From positions 1 through 12,222 of the forward strand of contig JAHHUI010000037.1 of assembly GCA_020024055.1 (NCBI GenBank): a DNA stretch of 12,222 bases. The letters run 5' to 3'. The stretch comes from Spirochaetaceae bacterium. GTDB taxonomy: Bacteria > Spirochaetota > Spirochaetia > WRBN01. A model generated the notes under the pieces. It searched no databases. It was not told the origin of the DNA and was given only the letters and a program-made list of their open reading frames with translations. The position numbers were made by a program, and so were the translations under genes. Shown piece by piece: positions 5,111 through 12,097 of the stretch. How positions within the stretch are numbered: the first letter of the stretch is position 1; each line of letters opens with the position of its first letter.

Positions 5111-6541
5111 TTACCAGGTGTAGGCACCCTTAACATAAACTTTACCCCAGCTGCCGCTGACATCTCTGGAAGCGCCGGAGGGAGCCTGCACACCATAGGG
5201 ACCATAATTGTACCCGAAGTAAATGCTGGCGTTGGGGACAGGATGATAGCCCATACCCACGTCCATACTGATGGGATTACCGGCCACATAACCATTAATA
5301 TCATTATCGCTATACACTTTGCCGCTGCCGCTAGTCCAGGCTTTCTTATACAAGTCTGAGTAGTATAAGGTTCCAAAAGCATAAGCAAAACCAGCGTACA
5401 GACTGATTTTAGCCAATTCTTTCAGGCCCAGATACTGGAACGACACGCCCACATGCATATCGGACAAAGGAGCCTTGTCATTCATCACGGCGTATTGAAC
5501 ATGGCTGTAGCTGTCTTGGCGGATGCCCAAACCAACAGCAAATAAATTGGTCATTGTATAGCCCACACCTGTCTGCCAGTCAAGTGCCTGGAAAGATCGG
5601 CCGGGAAGACTTTTTTCCTTTCCGTTGTTTCCATTGTTGGCGCCGCCGTAGGACCAATAATTATACTCGGCGCCCGCGCCGAATTGCATGTTTTGATTCT
5701 CGCTCAGGTTCAGCTTGATACCAAAAGTACCGCCAATAGAATGCTGCTGCTTGTTCAGTGTATTCTCTCCCTTCTTTTCGGCGGGGGGGGTGCTGCCGTT
5801 GACATTAGGGAAATAGCGGCCCATATAGTAAACGTTCCAGCTCATATTAGCGGCGTCGCCGAGATCCACGCCTTCGCTGCGCACTTCAAACATGCCCGTA
5901 GCACCTCTGTTGTTCCAATTCATGCTGCTGAAACCCGTGCCGCGATAGCCAAAGTCTAAATCACCGGCAAGCATAAAGAGAATGGGGTATAAATCACCCT
6001 TGGTGCCCAATTCAAATTTCCAGTTCAACACGTCCAGGTTTCCGTCATGCTGAATATCATCGCCGGTGCCCATGGGGTCGACAGGGCTTAAAAAGGCGCT
6101 GTCAAATCCAAAGCGGCCCAAAGACACTCTGGCGACCCAATCCTTAGAACCCGCCTCGCCAGCGATGTCGGTATAGAGATAGGCGTTGTCGAAATAAGCG
6201 TTCATACCGTTGTCGCCAGCCTCGGGGTTCACTTTCAGCTTGAAAACGGTACCCGTGAAATTGGTGAACTCCCACAGAATACCAAAATAGGTATCTGTCC
6301 CTTTCATATCCGCGCCTTGAATGTATTTATTGCCATTATGCCCGCCAAACCATCCGCGCGCGTACAGCTCGCCGTATAATGTCATGCGGCCCGGCGTCTT
6401 CGGGCGCACGCCTTCCTCGACGCGCTGGGTGAAAGATTCTCTTTCGTCTTCCTGAACCAATGCGTCTCCGGCTGTCTGCGCGTATGTACCCGTTAAAATA
6501 CACAGCATCAAGACAATGGTTAAGAATATAGTTTTTTTCAT
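5111..6541 (-). CDS. Outer-membrane beta-barrel (porin-like) protein
   Basis: 476 residues from ATG 6541, chosen because GAGGGAG lies 6 bases upstream and it begins a clean signal peptide (MKKTIFLTIVLMLCILTGTYA, likely cut before QTAGDA). The mature protein has alternating hydrophobic and polar stretches rich in Gly, Tyr, Phe and Asn, for example MTLYGELYARGWFGG, HVGVSFQYLGL and SIYFGYNYG, with Asn/Gly-rich loops, and ends VYVKGAYTW. An aromatic last residue is typical of barrels inserted by the BAM complex. It probably forms a pore or surface protein in the outer membrane; substrate unknown and no named spirochete family recognised. It lies downstream of the opp operon but has its own promoter (6601-6628), leader hairpin and terminator. 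A run of eight C (5783-5790 on plus as G) lies in frame near residue 251, a potential slippage site. Confidence 0.82.
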   Translation of the reverse strand: MKKTIFLTIVLMLCILTGTYAQTAGDALVQEDERESFTQRVEEGVRPKTPGRMTLYGELYARGWFGGHNGNKYIQGADMKGTDTYFGILWEFTNFTGTVFKLKVNPEAGDNGMNAYFDNAYLYTDIAGEAGSKDWVARVSLGRFGFDSAFLSPVDPMGTGDDIQHDGNLDVLNWKFELGTKGDLYPILFMLAGDLDFGYRGTGFSSMNWNNRGATGMFEVRSEGVDLGDAANMSWNVYYMGRYFPNVNGSTPPAEKKGENTLNKQQHSIGGTFGIKLNLSENQNMQFGAGAEYNYWSYGGANNGNNGKEKSLPGRSFQALDWQTGVGYTMTNLFAVGLGIRQDSYSHVQYAVMNDKAPLSDMHVGVSFQYLGLKELAKISLYAGFAYAFGTLYYSDLYKKAWTSGSGKVYSDNDINGYVAGNPISMDVGMGYHPVPNASIYFGYNYGPYGVQAPSGASRDVSGSWGKVYVKGAYTW

Positions 6542-6571
6542 AACTATCTCCCTCAATTTTTTTTAATATTT

Positions 6572-6589
6572 AAGCAAACTGATTTGCTT
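6572..6589 (-). promoter_or_regulatory. 5'-leader hairpin of the outer-membrane protein mRNA
   Basis: Seven-base arms (AAGCAAA / TTTGCTT) with a 4-base loop form near the predicted transcript start (about 6594) and about 30 bases before the start codon. A GCAAAC copy at 6594-6599 on the minus strand could pair alternatively with the same GTTTGC arm, but it may lie before the start of transcription. Such hairpins often protect an mRNA 5' end; that role is inferred. Confidence 0.45.
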
Positions 6590-6600
6590 GTCCGTTTGCA

Positions 6601-6628
6601 ATTATAACATTTATATACATTATGTAAA
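6601..6628 (-). promoter_or_regulatory. Sigma-70 promoter of the outer-membrane protein gene
   Basis: On the minus strand TTTACA (6623-6628) and perfect TATAAT (6601-6606) are 16 bases apart. The predicted start is near 6594, giving a leader of about 53 bases. It lies just after the oppF stop, so the porin need not depend on the opp transcript. Confidence 0.75.
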
Positions 6629-6661
6629 GAAAAAATTATATTTTTTTAAAAGACAGATTTA

Positions 6662-7687
6662 CTAAATTTTAATAAAATTTGTAATTTTTTTTATTTTTTT
6701 GAAAAAAAAACATGCAACGGCATGATTATTTCGCACTTTTTGAAGAATTGGATATTCTTCTCGACAGCGTCCTTGGGCATAGGGGCATTGTGAAACAAAT
6801 GGGCATGCACATAGACTTTCCTGTGCAATCAAATCATCTGCGGCCACATGAAGCAAGGGCGGCATAGATGTCTTGTCTGTGCAGGGCATGGGCACAGATG
6901 CCAAAAGTGCCTGGGTATAGGGATGACGCGGCTGATGATACAGATCATCTGCCTCTGCGATTTCCACCACATACCCGCGATACATCACGGCAATGCGATC
7001 GGCCATATAATGCACTACAGCCAAATCATGGGCCACAAAAATATAAGAGAGCCCAAATTCCTGCTGCACTTCGCGCATCAGATTCAGCACCTGGCCCTGA
7101 AGAGACACATCCAATGCGCTCACCGGCTCATCGGCCAAAATCAATTTCGGGTTCAACACCAAAGACCGGGCAATGCCGATGCGCTGCCTTTGTCCTCCTG
7201 AAAATTCATAAGGATAGCGGCGCAGCACATCAGCTGACAGGCCCACTTTTTCTATCAGGCTGTGCACTCTGGCGTCTATCTCATGCCGGGTCAAAGACAA
7301 AAGTTTGCGTTTCTTAAAAATGACTAAAGGTTCGCTCACTATTTCTTTGACATTCATGCGCGGATCCAGACTGGCATAGGGGTCTTGAAAAATCATCTGC
7401 ATATCTTTGCGCAATGGCAGAAATTCCTTTTCACTCATGCGCGTGATATTTTTTCCCTGGAAAATAATCTCACCGGCGGTGGGTTTATACAGGCGGATGA
7501 TGCTGCGCAGCAAGGTACTTTTTCCCGATCCACTCTCGCCGACAATGCCCAGAGTTTCCCCGGGGTTAACATACAGATCTACTCCGTTCAGCGCATGAAT
7601 ATGAGGGCTTTTTTTAAACCATTTGGGCGGCGAATTGAAATACTGCTTCAGGCCGCGCACCTCTAAAATGGGTAATTTATTCTCCAT
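6662..7687 (-). CDS. oppF: Oligopeptide ABC transporter ATP-binding protein OppF
   Basis: 341 residues from ATG 7687, with GGAGG 6 bases upstream; a longer open frame above it adds only non-conserved residues. OppF is one of the two ATPases that power peptide import through OppBC. All nucleotide-binding motifs are present: Walker A GESGSGKST (50-58), Q-loop Q101, signature SGGQRQR (163-169), Walker B LILADE (182-187), D-loop SALD (190-193), switch H220. The C-terminal HPYT and Cys-rich oligopeptide-family segment follow (255-326). The start overlaps the oppD stop by 11 bases, so translation was coupled. The last residues (FFFKKIKKITNFIKI) are coded by AT-rich DNA after a T9 run; removing one T gives a stop a few codons on, so this tail may be recent. 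It looks functional alone, but its partners are damaged. Confidence 0.93.
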   Translation of the reverse strand: MENKLPILEVRGLKQYFNSPPKWFKKSPHIHALNGVDLYVNPGETLGIVGESGSGKSTLLRSIIRLYKPTAGEIIFQGKNITRMSEKEFLPLRKDMQMIFQDPYASLDPRMNVKEIVSEPLVIFKKRKLLSLTRHEIDARVHSLIEKVGLSADVLRRYPYEFSGGQRQRIGIARSLVLNPKLILADEPVSALDVSLQGQVLNLMREVQQEFGLSYIFVAHDLAVVHYMADRIAVMYRGYVVEIAEADDLYHQPRHPYTQALLASVPMPCTDKTSMPPLLHVAADDLIAQESLCACPFVSQCPYAQGRCREEYPILQKVRNNHAVACFFFKKIKKITNFIKI

Positions 7688-8480
7688 TTTTTGCCTCCAC
7701 CAGCCAGCAGAATACACGATGCTGATCATTTAATTGTTTTCCTGGGGGAAATTCATGTTCACCGTGCGCACAGTCTTTGCGATGCGGGCATCGGGGCCAA
7801 AACGGGCAACCTTTGCCAAGATTCATCAAATTGGGCGGCTGGCCCATAATGCTGTACAGAGGGCGCTTTTTTTCTTGATTCAAAGAAATCCTGCTGCGGA
7901 TCAGGACCTGGGTGTAAGGATGCTGTGCATGGGAAAAAACTTCGGCAATCAGGATTTCCGGAGAACAGGCCATGGCAGTTATCACCCTTTGGCGCATGCC
8001 GGCCGAAAATTCATGCGGATAATGCTCGATGCGCCGGGCGGCATTGTCCATCCCCACCAGGGCCAACAGATCTATCGCCTGCTTTTTTGCTTCTTTTTTT
8101 GTTATTTTCTTGTGCGGCAATAAAGGCTCGCTCAGCTGCGTGAGGATTTTTAAAAACGGATTCAGCGAAACCATTGGGTCTTGAAAAATCATGGCGATGC
8201 GATTGCCGCGAATCTTCTGCAGGTCTTTTTCTTTCACAGCCAGCAAATCATGTTCACGATAGTGCAGGCGGCCGTCAATCTTCACAGCAGGATAAGCGGG
8301 CAACAGATTTATGATGCTTAAAGCGAGAGTTGTTTTTCTGCAGCCGCTCTCGCCCACAATGGCCACTCTCTGCCCTTCATGCACGGTAAAACTGAGAGAG
8401 TTCACAGCACACAGGTGATTTTTTTTTCTTAATTTAAAACAAATTTTCAAATCTTGGGCCTGTAAAATCAGATCACTCAT
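7677..8480 (-). CDS. oppD: Oligopeptide ABC transporter ATP-binding protein OppD, internally deleted and probably inactive
   Basis: An open frame of 267 residues, against about 330 for intact OppD. The family is clear: MSDLILQAQDLKICFKLR, Q-loop IFQDPMVSLNPF (Q100), and the C-terminal HPYTQVL with the Cys-rich GCPFWPRCPHRKDC segment. Three faults are visible. Walker A reads GESGCRKTT (43-51), with arginine 48 (AGA, 8337-8339) for the obligatory second glycine. The signature is SAGMRQR instead of SGGMRQR. After ILIA (176-179) the sequence jumps to EVFSHAQHPYT, removing about 62 residues with the Walker B acid and Glu, D-loop, H-loop and switch region (junction near 7940-7946). It therefore cannot hydrolyse ATP as a normal half-site. 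The start has AGGGA just upstream; the stop overlaps oppF. I treat it as a pseudogene with a surviving frame, though a structural role is not excluded. Confidence 0.88.
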   Translation of the reverse strand: MSDLILQAQDLKICFKLRKKNHLCAVNSLSFTVHEGQRVAIVGESGCRKTTLALSIINLLPAYPAVKIDGRLHYREHDLLAVKEKDLQKIRGNRIAMIFQDPMVSLNPFLKILTQLSEPLLPHKKITKKEAKKQAIDLLALVGMDNAARRIEHYPHEFSAGMRQRVITAMACSPEILIAEVFSHAQHPYTQVLIRSRISLNQEKKRPLYSIMGQPPNLMNLGKGCPFWPRCPHRKDCAHGEHEFPPGKQLNDQHRVFCWLVEAKNGE

Positions 8481-8490
8481 ACTTCCCTGC

Positions 8491-9525
8491 CTATTGATAT
8501 GCCCGGCTCTTGGGGTTGAAAACCTTCTTCAGACCATCGGCCAAAGCGTTCATGCCCAATAAAAAAATCGCCATACTGATGGCAGGCACAAGAAATTGCC
8601 AGGGATAATCATAGATGCTGTGCACACCATTTTTCACCAATGAACCCCAACTGGAGTGGGCAGCACTCAGACTAAGAAAGCTCAGCAGGCTTTTCGAAAG
8701 AATGAATACAGAGGTGCGCACCGTGGTGAAAATAATCATGGCATTAGTGGTATTAGGCACAAGATGCCGCAGGATGATATGCACGTCGCTGGCGCCCATG
8801 GCGCGGGCAGATGGCACAAATTCACTGTTTTTCAGGGTGAGTATCTGCGAACGAATCAGCCTGGCTTCCACCAGCCGGCTGATCAGCGCGATCGAGACAA
8901 AAAGATTCACCAGATGATTGCCGAAGAGCGACATAAACATGATGATAGCATATAGGGCAAGCGATAAAGAATTTCCACCACGGCCATGGTGGCCTGATCG
9001 GTTTTTCCGCCTAAATATCCCGCCGCCGCGCCCAACACCATGCCCAGCACAACAGAAACAAAAGCGCCCGCCAGGCCAATGAGCACGGAAAAACGACTGC
9101 CATAGACCACACGCGCAAACAAGTCGCGGCCCAGGCTGTCTGTGCCTAAAAGATAACGGCGCGCAGGCAGGGGGCTTTTTTAATCTGCTGCTGCAATTCT
9201 TTCAGTTCAGCTGCCTCTTCGCTGGTCAGGGCACGATTTTCTTTTGCCGCCTGTTCCTGCATAGCCTTTTTTTCATTTTCATAAATTTCCTCGCCGGCGC
9301 TGTGCCATCCGGGGGGGGAAGATTGCGATGGGAGGGCGCAGTTTGCTGATAAGGATTCAAAGGCAAAAACGGCGAGATGAGCATGAATAAAAGATAAAAA
9401 CCCACCACAATCAGCCCAAAGACAGAGAGTGCATTTTTCAGAAGACGATACCACACCAGGCGCCAGAGGGCGTCCCGGGCAATGAAATCTTCCTCATCCT
9501 GATGATATTTTGCTTTTCCGTGCAT
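8491..9525 (-). pseudogene. oppC: Oligopeptide permease subunit OppC, broken by three frame shifts
   Basis: A second membrane permease of the Opp importer, now in three or four pieces. Piece 1 starts at ATG 9525 (MHGKAKYHQDEEDF, first helix LSVFGLIVVGFYLLFMLISP) and runs to a C8 run (9311-9318); adding one C restores the frame. Piece 2 (HSAGEEIYENEKKAM to LKELQQQIKKAP) ends near 9170-9186, where one extra A or C leads into LPARRYLLGTDSLGRDLFAR. Piece 3 runs through VVYGSRFSVLIGLAGAFVSV to RLPYM; near 8950-8956 one further base leads into piece 4 (IIMFMSLFGNHLVNLF). Piece 4 retains the EAA-type coupling loop SARAMGASDVHIILRHLVPN and ends at 8491. With the three repairs the product is close to full length, including a charged helical insert before LGTD. 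No intact product can be read from the sequence as given. Confidence 0.88.
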
Positions 9526-9533
9526 ATTTTTCT

Positions 9534-10280
9534 CTATTTTTGCTTGTCTATGAAATAGGCCAGGCGGGGGTCTAAAAGAGTATATAAGAAATCTACGACA
9601 ATATTCATGGCAACCAGAACAAAAGAATAAGCAGCAACACAGCCCATGATTAAAGTATAATCTGCATTCATTGCCGATCGCATCAGAGGATGGGACAATC
9701 CGGGAATATGAAAAATCTGCTCTACGACCAGGGTTCCGGTGACCAGGCCGGCCGCAAAGCATGGTGAAAAACAATGACAAAAGTGGACAGTCCCTTTGCC
9801 TTTGCCGGCGGATACAGCTGCCGCGCATCACGCGCGCAATGGTAGACACATAGGGGAAAAGACAAAGAGACTTATAGGCATAATCATCCGATTCACCCCC
9901 TTGCTGATACCAGCCCGAAGGCGGCGGCATTTTCAATGTGACAGAAAACACCCACACCAAAAGCGGCGCCACCACAAACAGCGGCAGAGACACACACCCA
10001 GCAAAATAACACCCGAGAGAGAAGAATCTACCCAGGCATTCTGCTTTTGGACAGCGGCCACACTCAGACTGCTGCCCAAAAGCAAGGCAATGATCAAGGA
10101 AAAACCTAATACCAAAGATGCGGGCAGGCTTTCAGCAATGATGTGTATCACGGCTATGCCCTGCGACTGGGCACCAGAGAGCTTATTGGGTGCAAAATGA
10201 ATCATCCAGAAAATAAGACCCAGAAAAACTAATAATGCCAAAAGAACCTGAATGATCCTTTTAAAGAACAACTTTATCAT
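9534..10280 (-). pseudogene. oppB: Oligopeptide permease subunit OppB, broken by frame shifts and deletions
   Basis: First membrane permease of the Opp importer, about 750 bases against roughly 920 for an intact gene. It starts at ATG 10280 (MIKLFFKRIIQVLLALLVFL) with AGAGG 6 bases upstream. After HFAPN it joins directly to KLSGAQSQGIAVIHIIAESL, so about 50 periplasmic residues are missing. Near 9990-9998, in a GT run, the frame shifts into SLPLFVVAPLLVWVFSVTL. After IARVMRGS about ten codons are missing and near 9806 the frame shifts into AKAKGLSTFVIVFHHALRPA. At 9747-9757, by a GGCCGGCC sequence, about 12 more codons are gone and the frame shifts into AGLVTGTLVVEQIFHIPGLS. The end (YTLLDPRLAYFIDKQK) is normal, with TAG at 9534, 9 bases before oppC. 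Repeated deletions make sequencing error an insufficient explanation. Confidence 0.9.
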
Positions 10281-10304
10281 GAACAACCTCTTTGAAGTTG
10301 TGGA

Positions 10305-11885
10305 TTAAGACGGGGGTTTTTTAAGATAAATATTTTTAATCGGATGCACATCCATGCTGTTGACATACCAGTCGCCCCATTTTTCCGTATCAATTAAATT
10401 AATGCTGGACAAAGCATATAAAGGAATAATTCCCTGTTCAGAAAACACCAGTCGGCTCTCTGCCTGGGCCAGCTTGGCAAAACGCTGTGCACCCATAGGA
10501 AGGATTTGTGCCTGGGTCACCAGCTTATTATATTCTCTAGAGCTGTAGCGCCCGTCATTCAGGGGAGAGGTGACAAGAAACATTTCTAAAAATGTCATCG
10601 GGTCTTGATAGTCGGCCAGCCAGCCGCCGCGGGCAATATCAAAATGCCGCCGTGCGCGCTGATTGACAAAGGATTTCCATTCTTCATGCTGCAGATTCAC
10701 CTTCACGCCTAAATATTTTTCCCATTGTTTTTTTGCCCATTCGGCCACCAGTCGATGCTTGTCATTATTATTGTACAGCAGTTCAATTTTGGGCAGGCCT
10801 TCGCCGCCGGGATAGCCTGCGGCGGCCAGCAGTTCTTTAGCCTTTTGAGGATCAAAAGATGTTCCCTGCACAATGGGATAACCAGGCATCGACGGCACCA
10901 GGCGATCCATGGCGATGCTGCCGTCTTTCAGGACTTCATTGACTAATTCATTGCGATCCAGGGCCATGGCAAAAGCACGGCGCACATATTCATCATTAAA
11001 AGGCACCTGCAAAGTATTAAATACATAATAATCCACGCTCAGCTTCGAGATAACCTGTACATCTTCTCTGTGCAGCACCTCTTCAATAGCATTGGAGGGA
11101 AAAATACCTGTATTCCAGTCAATTTCCCCCTTTTTTTGCATACTATAGGCTTTTTCATCATTATCTGTGGAATAGAAAATTACCTTATCCAGCCTCACAT
11201 TGTCTTTATCATAATAATAAGGGTTCTTTGCCAGAACTATTTTAGAATTGATAATGCGTTCCTGCACAATAAAAGGCCCATTGGTGACATAATTACCCAC
11301 TTTTGTCCAATCATCGCCAAATTTTTCAATGACATGGCGCGGCTGCGGCATATAAGCATAATGCGGCAGCAGGTTCAAAAAATAGGCTGTGGGCGCACGC
11401 AGAACAATCTTCAACGTGTAATCATCAAGCGCCTCTATTTTCACATCTCTGGAACGGGCAAAGCCCCTGTGATAGGCCTCGGCGCCCTCAATGACATAAA
11501 GCGCAGCCGCATAAGGCGAGATGACTTTTGGATTCAAAATTCTTTTCATGCCATAGACAAAATCCCCCGCACTCAAGCGTGTGCCGTCGCTCCAGCGAAC
11601 ATCTTGGCGCAGCTTGAAAATATAAGTGCGGCCGTCTTCGCTGATATCAGGCATGTCTTGGGCAATGGCCAGCACAGGCTCAGCAGTCATTGGGTCATAG
11701 GAAAATAAGCCTTCGAAAATCGCCTGCATCAGCCGATGCTCGGTGGCGCCTAAAACTTTGGCCGGATCCAAACTTTGCGGATCTGCCCCATTGGCAATGC
11801 GAAATACCGTCTTTGGGCGAAAAGCTTCTTTTGAACAGGAGGTAAATAAAATAAATAATGCCAAATACAAAATTAATTTTTTCAT
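10305..11885 (-). CDS. oppA: Oligopeptide-binding lipoprotein OppA (solute-binding protein family 5)
   Basis: 526 residues from ATG 11885, preceded by GAAGGGA. The longer open frame to 11915 is rejected because it would put extra residues before the signal. The signal MKKLILYLALFILFTSCSK has a lipobox ending at Cys17, so the protein is lipid-anchored in the envelope and captures peptides for the OppBCDF importer. Family landmarks are clear: FRIANGADPQSLDPAKVLG, LRQDVRWSDGTRLSAGDFVY, NGPFIVQE, YVRRAFAMALDRNELVNEVL, and GGWLADYQDPMTFLEMF near the C-terminus. The frame is uninterrupted and near normal length, in contrast to the three genes that follow. It ends 24 bases before oppB. An intact OppA with a broken permease could still bind peptides or ligands, serve another transporter, or simply be at an earlier stage of decay. 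Confidence 0.95.
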   Translation of the reverse strand: MKKLILYLALFILFTSCSKEAFRPKTVFRIANGADPQSLDPAKVLGATEHRLMQAIFEGLFSYDPMTAEPVLAIAQDMPDISEDGRTYIFKLRQDVRWSDGTRLSAGDFVYGMKRILNPKVISPYAAALYVIEGAEAYHRGFARSRDVKIEALDDYTLKIVLRAPTAYFLNLLPHYAYMPQPRHVIEKFGDDWTKVGNYVTNGPFIVQERIINSKIVLAKNPYYYDKDNVRLDKVIFYSTDNDEKAYSMQKKGEIDWNTGIFPSNAIEEVLHREDVQVISKLSVDYYVFNTLQVPFNDEYVRRAFAMALDRNELVNEVLKDGSIAMDRLVPSMPGYPIVQGTSFDPQKAKELLAAAGYPGGEGLPKIELLYNNNDKHRLVAEWAKKQWEKYLGVKVNLQHEEWKSFVNQRARRHFDIARGGWLADYQDPMTFLEMFLVTSPLNDGRYSSREYNKLVTQAQILPMGAQRFAKLAQAESRLVFSEQGIIPLYALSSINLIDTEKWGDWYVNSMDVHPIKNIYLKKPPS

Positions 11886-11949
11886 AGCTTTCCCTTCAAG
11901 TGAAATTTGAGACAATTAATAATAATGCTAAAGTCTTTATTTCGAAGAA

Positions 11950-11978
11950 AGAATAACAGGGCTTATTTATATTGTCGA
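11950..11978 (-). promoter_or_regulatory. Candidate promoter of the opp operon
   Basis: On the minus strand TCGACA (11973-11978) and TATTCT (11950-11955) are 17 bases apart, with a predicted start near 11943 and a leader of about 58 bases before oppA. The -10 is only a fair match. Confidence 0.4.
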
Positions 11979-11985
11979 GATTTTT

Positions 11986-12009
11986 TTTAGATTTTTTGAA
12001 AAATCTAAA
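11986..12009. repeat. AT-rich perfect inverted repeat between divergent promoters
   Basis: Arms TTTAGATTTTT and AAAAATCTAAA (11 bases each) surround a 2-base centre (TG). It lies between the candidate oppA promoter and the plus-strand promoter at 12035-12063, the usual place for an operator. It could equally be a bend or chance in AT-rich DNA. Confidence 0.55.
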
Positions 12010-12034
12010 TACATCTTCGTAAATAAATAATGTG

Positions 12035-12063
12035 TTGACAACAGATGTAAAAAGTACCATAAT
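12035..12063 (+). promoter_or_regulatory. Sigma-70 promoter of the small CxCGG gene
   Basis: Perfect TTGACA (12035-12040) and CATAAT (12058-12063) with a 17-base spacer. The predicted start is near 12070, about 28 bases before the ATG at 12098. Confidence 0.7.
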
Positions 12064-12097
12064 ATGAGGCTGAGTATTTCACATTGGAGGTATTATT

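Noticed and set aside
6848..7317. Plus-strand frames opposite oppF
   Set aside because: Antisense to conserved ABC motifs, with no ribosome site and no protein-like features.
9146..9993. Two overlapping minus-strand frames of 102 and 255 codons as separate genes
   Set aside because: Their recognisable parts are pieces of OppB and OppC read in different frames; the remaining residues are out-of-frame translation between break points.
7677..10280. Explaining all opp damage as sequencing error
   Set aside because: The oppD in-frame loss, the P-loop substitution and the missing blocks in oppB are not single-base miscalls, and neighbouring genes with long homopolymers are intact. Individual one-base breaks in oppC could still be errors.
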